Assembly: GCA_002422175.1 (NCBI GenBank)
Contig: DITR01000102.1
Coordinates: forward strand, 4,188-10,298
Source of the DNA: Alcaligenaceae bacterium UBA6179
GTDB taxonomy: Bacteria; Pseudomonadota; Gammaproteobacteria; Burkholderiales; Burkholderiaceae_B
Direction: 5' to 3'
Length of the DNA: 6,111 bases
The translations under genes and the position numbers were made by a program. Below the pieces are notes generated by a model. It did not search any database and had not been told where the DNA came from. It saw only the letters and a program-made list of their open reading frames with translations. How positions within the stretch are numbered: the first letter of the stretch is position 1; every line of letters begins with the position of its first letter. Positions 4,241 through 6,111 of this stretch are shown here, one piece after another.

Positions 4241-5998
4241 TAAGTCAACCGAGTTTCCACGATTCAGTGACGTGGCCAATGCCGTTCTCAGTGCATTAGT
4301 ATGTGATTGAAGCACCTTCGCTTTAACATCTAAAATTTGCCGTGGTTGCATTGAAAACTCAGTTAAACCTAGGCCGAGTAATAACTTCGTCAAACTGGCA
4401 TCGCCTGCCATCTCTCCGCACAATGAAACAGATTTGTTAAAACGAACACCCACGTTAATGGTTGATGCGATTAAACGCAAAACCGCCGGGTGTAGTGGGT
4501 CATACAAATTTGAAACATCAGAGTCTGTCCGATCAATGCCCAATGTATATTGAATTAAATCATTCGTACCGATTGATAGAAAATCAAGCGCTTGTGCAAA
4601 GGGCTCAATTGCAATCGCCATGGCAGGCACTTCAACCATACCGCCAAGTTCAATGTCATCTGCATAAGCAATAGACTGCGCGCTCAGATCATTTTGTGCA
4701 ACACGAACCATCTGTTTCGTTGCCATGACTTCTTGCATATTGGTAATCATCGGTATCAAAATACGAACACGACCAAAGGCTGAGGCACGCAGTAATGCGC
4801 GGATTTGCATCATAAACATATCTGGCCTAGCCAAACAGTAACGAATCGCACGCAAACCTAACGCAGGGTTTGCTGCAACAGTTTTTTCACCATCAAGCGT
4901 TTTGTCTGCACCAATATCAAGTGTTCGAATCGTGACCGGTTTACCTGCCATCGCCAGAACAACAAATTTGTAAGCCTCAAACTGCTCTTGTTCAGAGGGT
5001 AAGTCTTGACGACCCATAAATAGAAACTCACTGCGAAACAAACCCACGCCCTCAGCACCATTTGCCAGAGCCAGATCAACTTCATCAGGCATTTCAATAT
5101 TGGCAAACAAATCTACTTTGATGCCATCAAGCGTTTGCGAAACGACATCTTTAATAGAACTCAATGCTGCACGCTCTGCGTTATAACGTTTTGCATGACC
5201 TTGATAATCAGCAATTTGTTTCGATGATGGGTTGACCCACACCGCCCCTTGCTCACCATCAATAATCAATAAATCGCCATCGCGAATAATATGTCTCGCC
5301 AAACCAACTGCCACCACTGCTGGCACACCCATACTGCGAGCAACAATAGCTGTGTGCGAAGTTGGGCCACCCAAATCGGTTACAAAACCAGCAAATTGTG
5401 CACCACGCAACCGAATCATGTCTGCAGGTGAGATATCGTGAGCAATAACAATTAAAGGCTCTTTAACATGATTGAAATCATCAAGCGCGGCTAATGAGCG
5501 AGTGCCACCTAAGGTGTGTAAAACACGCTCGACCACTTGCCGAACATCAGCGCCTCGTTCTCGCAAGTATTCATCATCAATTGAAGAAAATTGATCAGTC
5601 AGTATCTGGCCTTGGGTCGTAAGCGCCCACTCAGCGTTGTAATGCCGATCTTCAATTAGCGATAAAGTTTCTTCTGCTAATAATGGGTCAGCAAGCAGCA
5701 TCGAATGCAATTGAAGCATGGCGTCGAGCTCTCGCGGTGCATCACTTGTTAGCGTTCGAGCCAGCTCTTGAAGCTCAAGTTGAGTGGTTACCAGTGCATC
5801 GATAAAGCGTTTTTTTTCAGCATCAACAAGCTCAGGCGAAAGTCGATAATGCGCCACCTCAAGCGCAGCGGCTCCCATGACGACTGCACGCCCAATCGCA
5901 AAACCTTTCGCCACCCCACGCCCATACACGCAAACCAAACCAGTTGAAGGCTCAGAGGAGGTTGAGTGAGCGTTACTCAGTTTCGCCAAATTTGTCAT
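4226..5998 (-). CDS. ptsI: Phosphoenolpyruvate-protein phosphotransferase (PTS Enzyme I)
   Basis: A 590-residue Enzyme I, which transfers phosphate from phosphoenolpyruvate to HPr in the cytoplasm. Domains: an N-terminal HPr-binding and phosphohistidine part (about 25-250) with the active-site motif GGPTSHTAIVAR, His215 being the phosphorylated residue; then the C-terminal PEP-binding barrel (about 290-560) with GLFRSEFLFMGR (319-330), RTLDIGADK (358-366), the second family signature DFLSIGTNDLIQYTLGIDR (472-490) and CGEMAGD (527-533, catalytic Cys527). There is no GAF domain, so this is not the nitrogen-type PtsP. It is about 15 residues longer than E. coli EI (575), with roughly 24 extra residues before the usual start of the fold (VYGRGVAKGFAIGRA). 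The ATG at 5998 lies inside ptsH (26-base overlap) and has AGGCG upstream. Confidence 0.96.
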   Translation of the reverse strand: MTNLAKLSNAHSTSSEPSTGLVCVYGRGVAKGFAIGRAVVMGAAALEVAHYRLSPELVDAEKKRFIDALVTTQLELQELARTLTSDAPRELDAMLQLHSMLLADPLLAEETLSLIEDRHYNAEWALTTQGQILTDQFSSIDDEYLRERGADVRQVVERVLHTLGGTRSLAALDDFNHVKEPLIVIAHDISPADMIRLRGAQFAGFVTDLGGPTSHTAIVARSMGVPAVVAVGLARHIIRDGDLLIIDGEQGAVWVNPSSKQIADYQGHAKRYNAERAALSSIKDVVSQTLDGIKVDLFANIEMPDEVDLALANGAEGVGLFRSEFLFMGRQDLPSEQEQFEAYKFVVLAMAGKPVTIRTLDIGADKTLDGEKTVAANPALGLRAIRYCLARPDMFMMQIRALLRASAFGRVRILIPMITNMQEVMATKQMVRVAQNDLSAQSIAYADDIELGGMVEVPAMAIAIEPFAQALDFLSIGTNDLIQYTLGIDRTDSDVSNLYDPLHPAVLRLIASTINVGVRFNKSVSLCGEMAGDASLTKLLLGLGLTEFSMQPRQILDVKAKVLQSHTNALRTALATSLNRGNSVDLATLK

Positions 5999-6111
5999 GA
6001 AAAAGCGCCTGAAGTTCAGTCAAGGCCTGATCACTATCAGCGCCATTAGCCTCAATAACAACGGTGGAACCCAAGCCTGCGGCCAACATCATCACACCCA
6101 TAATACTTTTA
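5973..6111 (-). CDS. ptsH: Phosphocarrier protein HPr, C-terminal part (runs off right edge)
   Basis: The last 45 codons of a reading frame that enters from the right edge and ends in TAA at 5975-5973. It begins KSIMGVMMLAAGLGSTVVIEANG and ends DKFGETE. KSIMGVM is the conserved HPr segment containing Ser-46, the site used by HPr kinase/phosphorylase (Ser codon 6107-6105). The active-site His15 part lies outside the window. HPr accepts phosphate from Enzyme I and passes it to EIIA proteins. Direct linkage and a 26-base overlap with ptsI support the assignment and suggest translational coupling. Betaproteobacteria commonly carry HPrK, so control through Ser-46 is plausible but inferred. Confidence 0.95.
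   Translation of the reverse strand, partial: KSIMGVMMLAAGLGSTVVIEANGADSDQALTELQALFHDKFGETE

Noticed and set aside
4858..5106. An 82-codon minus-strand frame within ptsI in another phase
   Set aside because: It overlaps the conserved PEP-binding domain of ptsI and resembles no known protein.

Overview
The window looks like a piece of a betaproteobacterial chromosome with fairly low GC. The protein sequences resemble Burkholderiales homologues (for example the HPr segment KSIMGVMMLAA, the UbiK-type protein, and a ComM-glnK-amtB neighbourhood). The genus cannot be fixed from the sequence alone. Coding density is high. I see no mobile element, tRNA, rRNA, CRISPR array or phage gene.

Layout from left to right. 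Bases 1-1914 carry a minus-strand run: comM (325-1914), then rpmI (L35) and the first codons of rplT (L20), which runs off the left edge. ubiK (1993-2241, minus) lies upstream of comM and probably shares its transcript. Bases 2242-2544 are a 303-base divergent regulatory region without genes. It holds a sigma-70-like promoter pointing left to ubiK, two identical 19-bp NtrC-like palindromes, and a consensus sigma-54 -24/-12 promoter pointing right. Bases 2545-4150 carry glnK-amtB (plus). Bases 4151-4225 are a short convergent gap with a hairpin. ptsI (4226-5998, minus) follows, overlapping the 3' end of ptsH (HPr), which runs off the right edge.

How the genes work together. glnK-amtB is the standard ammonium-uptake pair: AmtB conducts ammonium and GlnK blocks it when nitrogen is sufficient. 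The sigma-54 promoter and NtrC-like sites indicate induction under nitrogen limitation. ptsH-ptsI encode the general phosphorelay proteins HPr and Enzyme I. The conserved HPr Ser-46 context suggests control by an HPr kinase encoded elsewhere. comM encodes a helicase for natural transformation, ubiK an accessory factor of ubiquinone synthesis, and rpmI-rplT two proteins of the large ribosomal subunit.

Most of the window is ordinary core genome. The points worth a second look are regulatory: the duplicated palindrome in the divergent region, a perfect palindrome at the comM/rpmI junction beside a predicted promoter, a possible hairpin over the comM ribosome-binding site, the competing hairpins between amtB and ptsI, and the absence of infC in front of rpmI-rplT. 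I found no evidence for a new multi-gene system.
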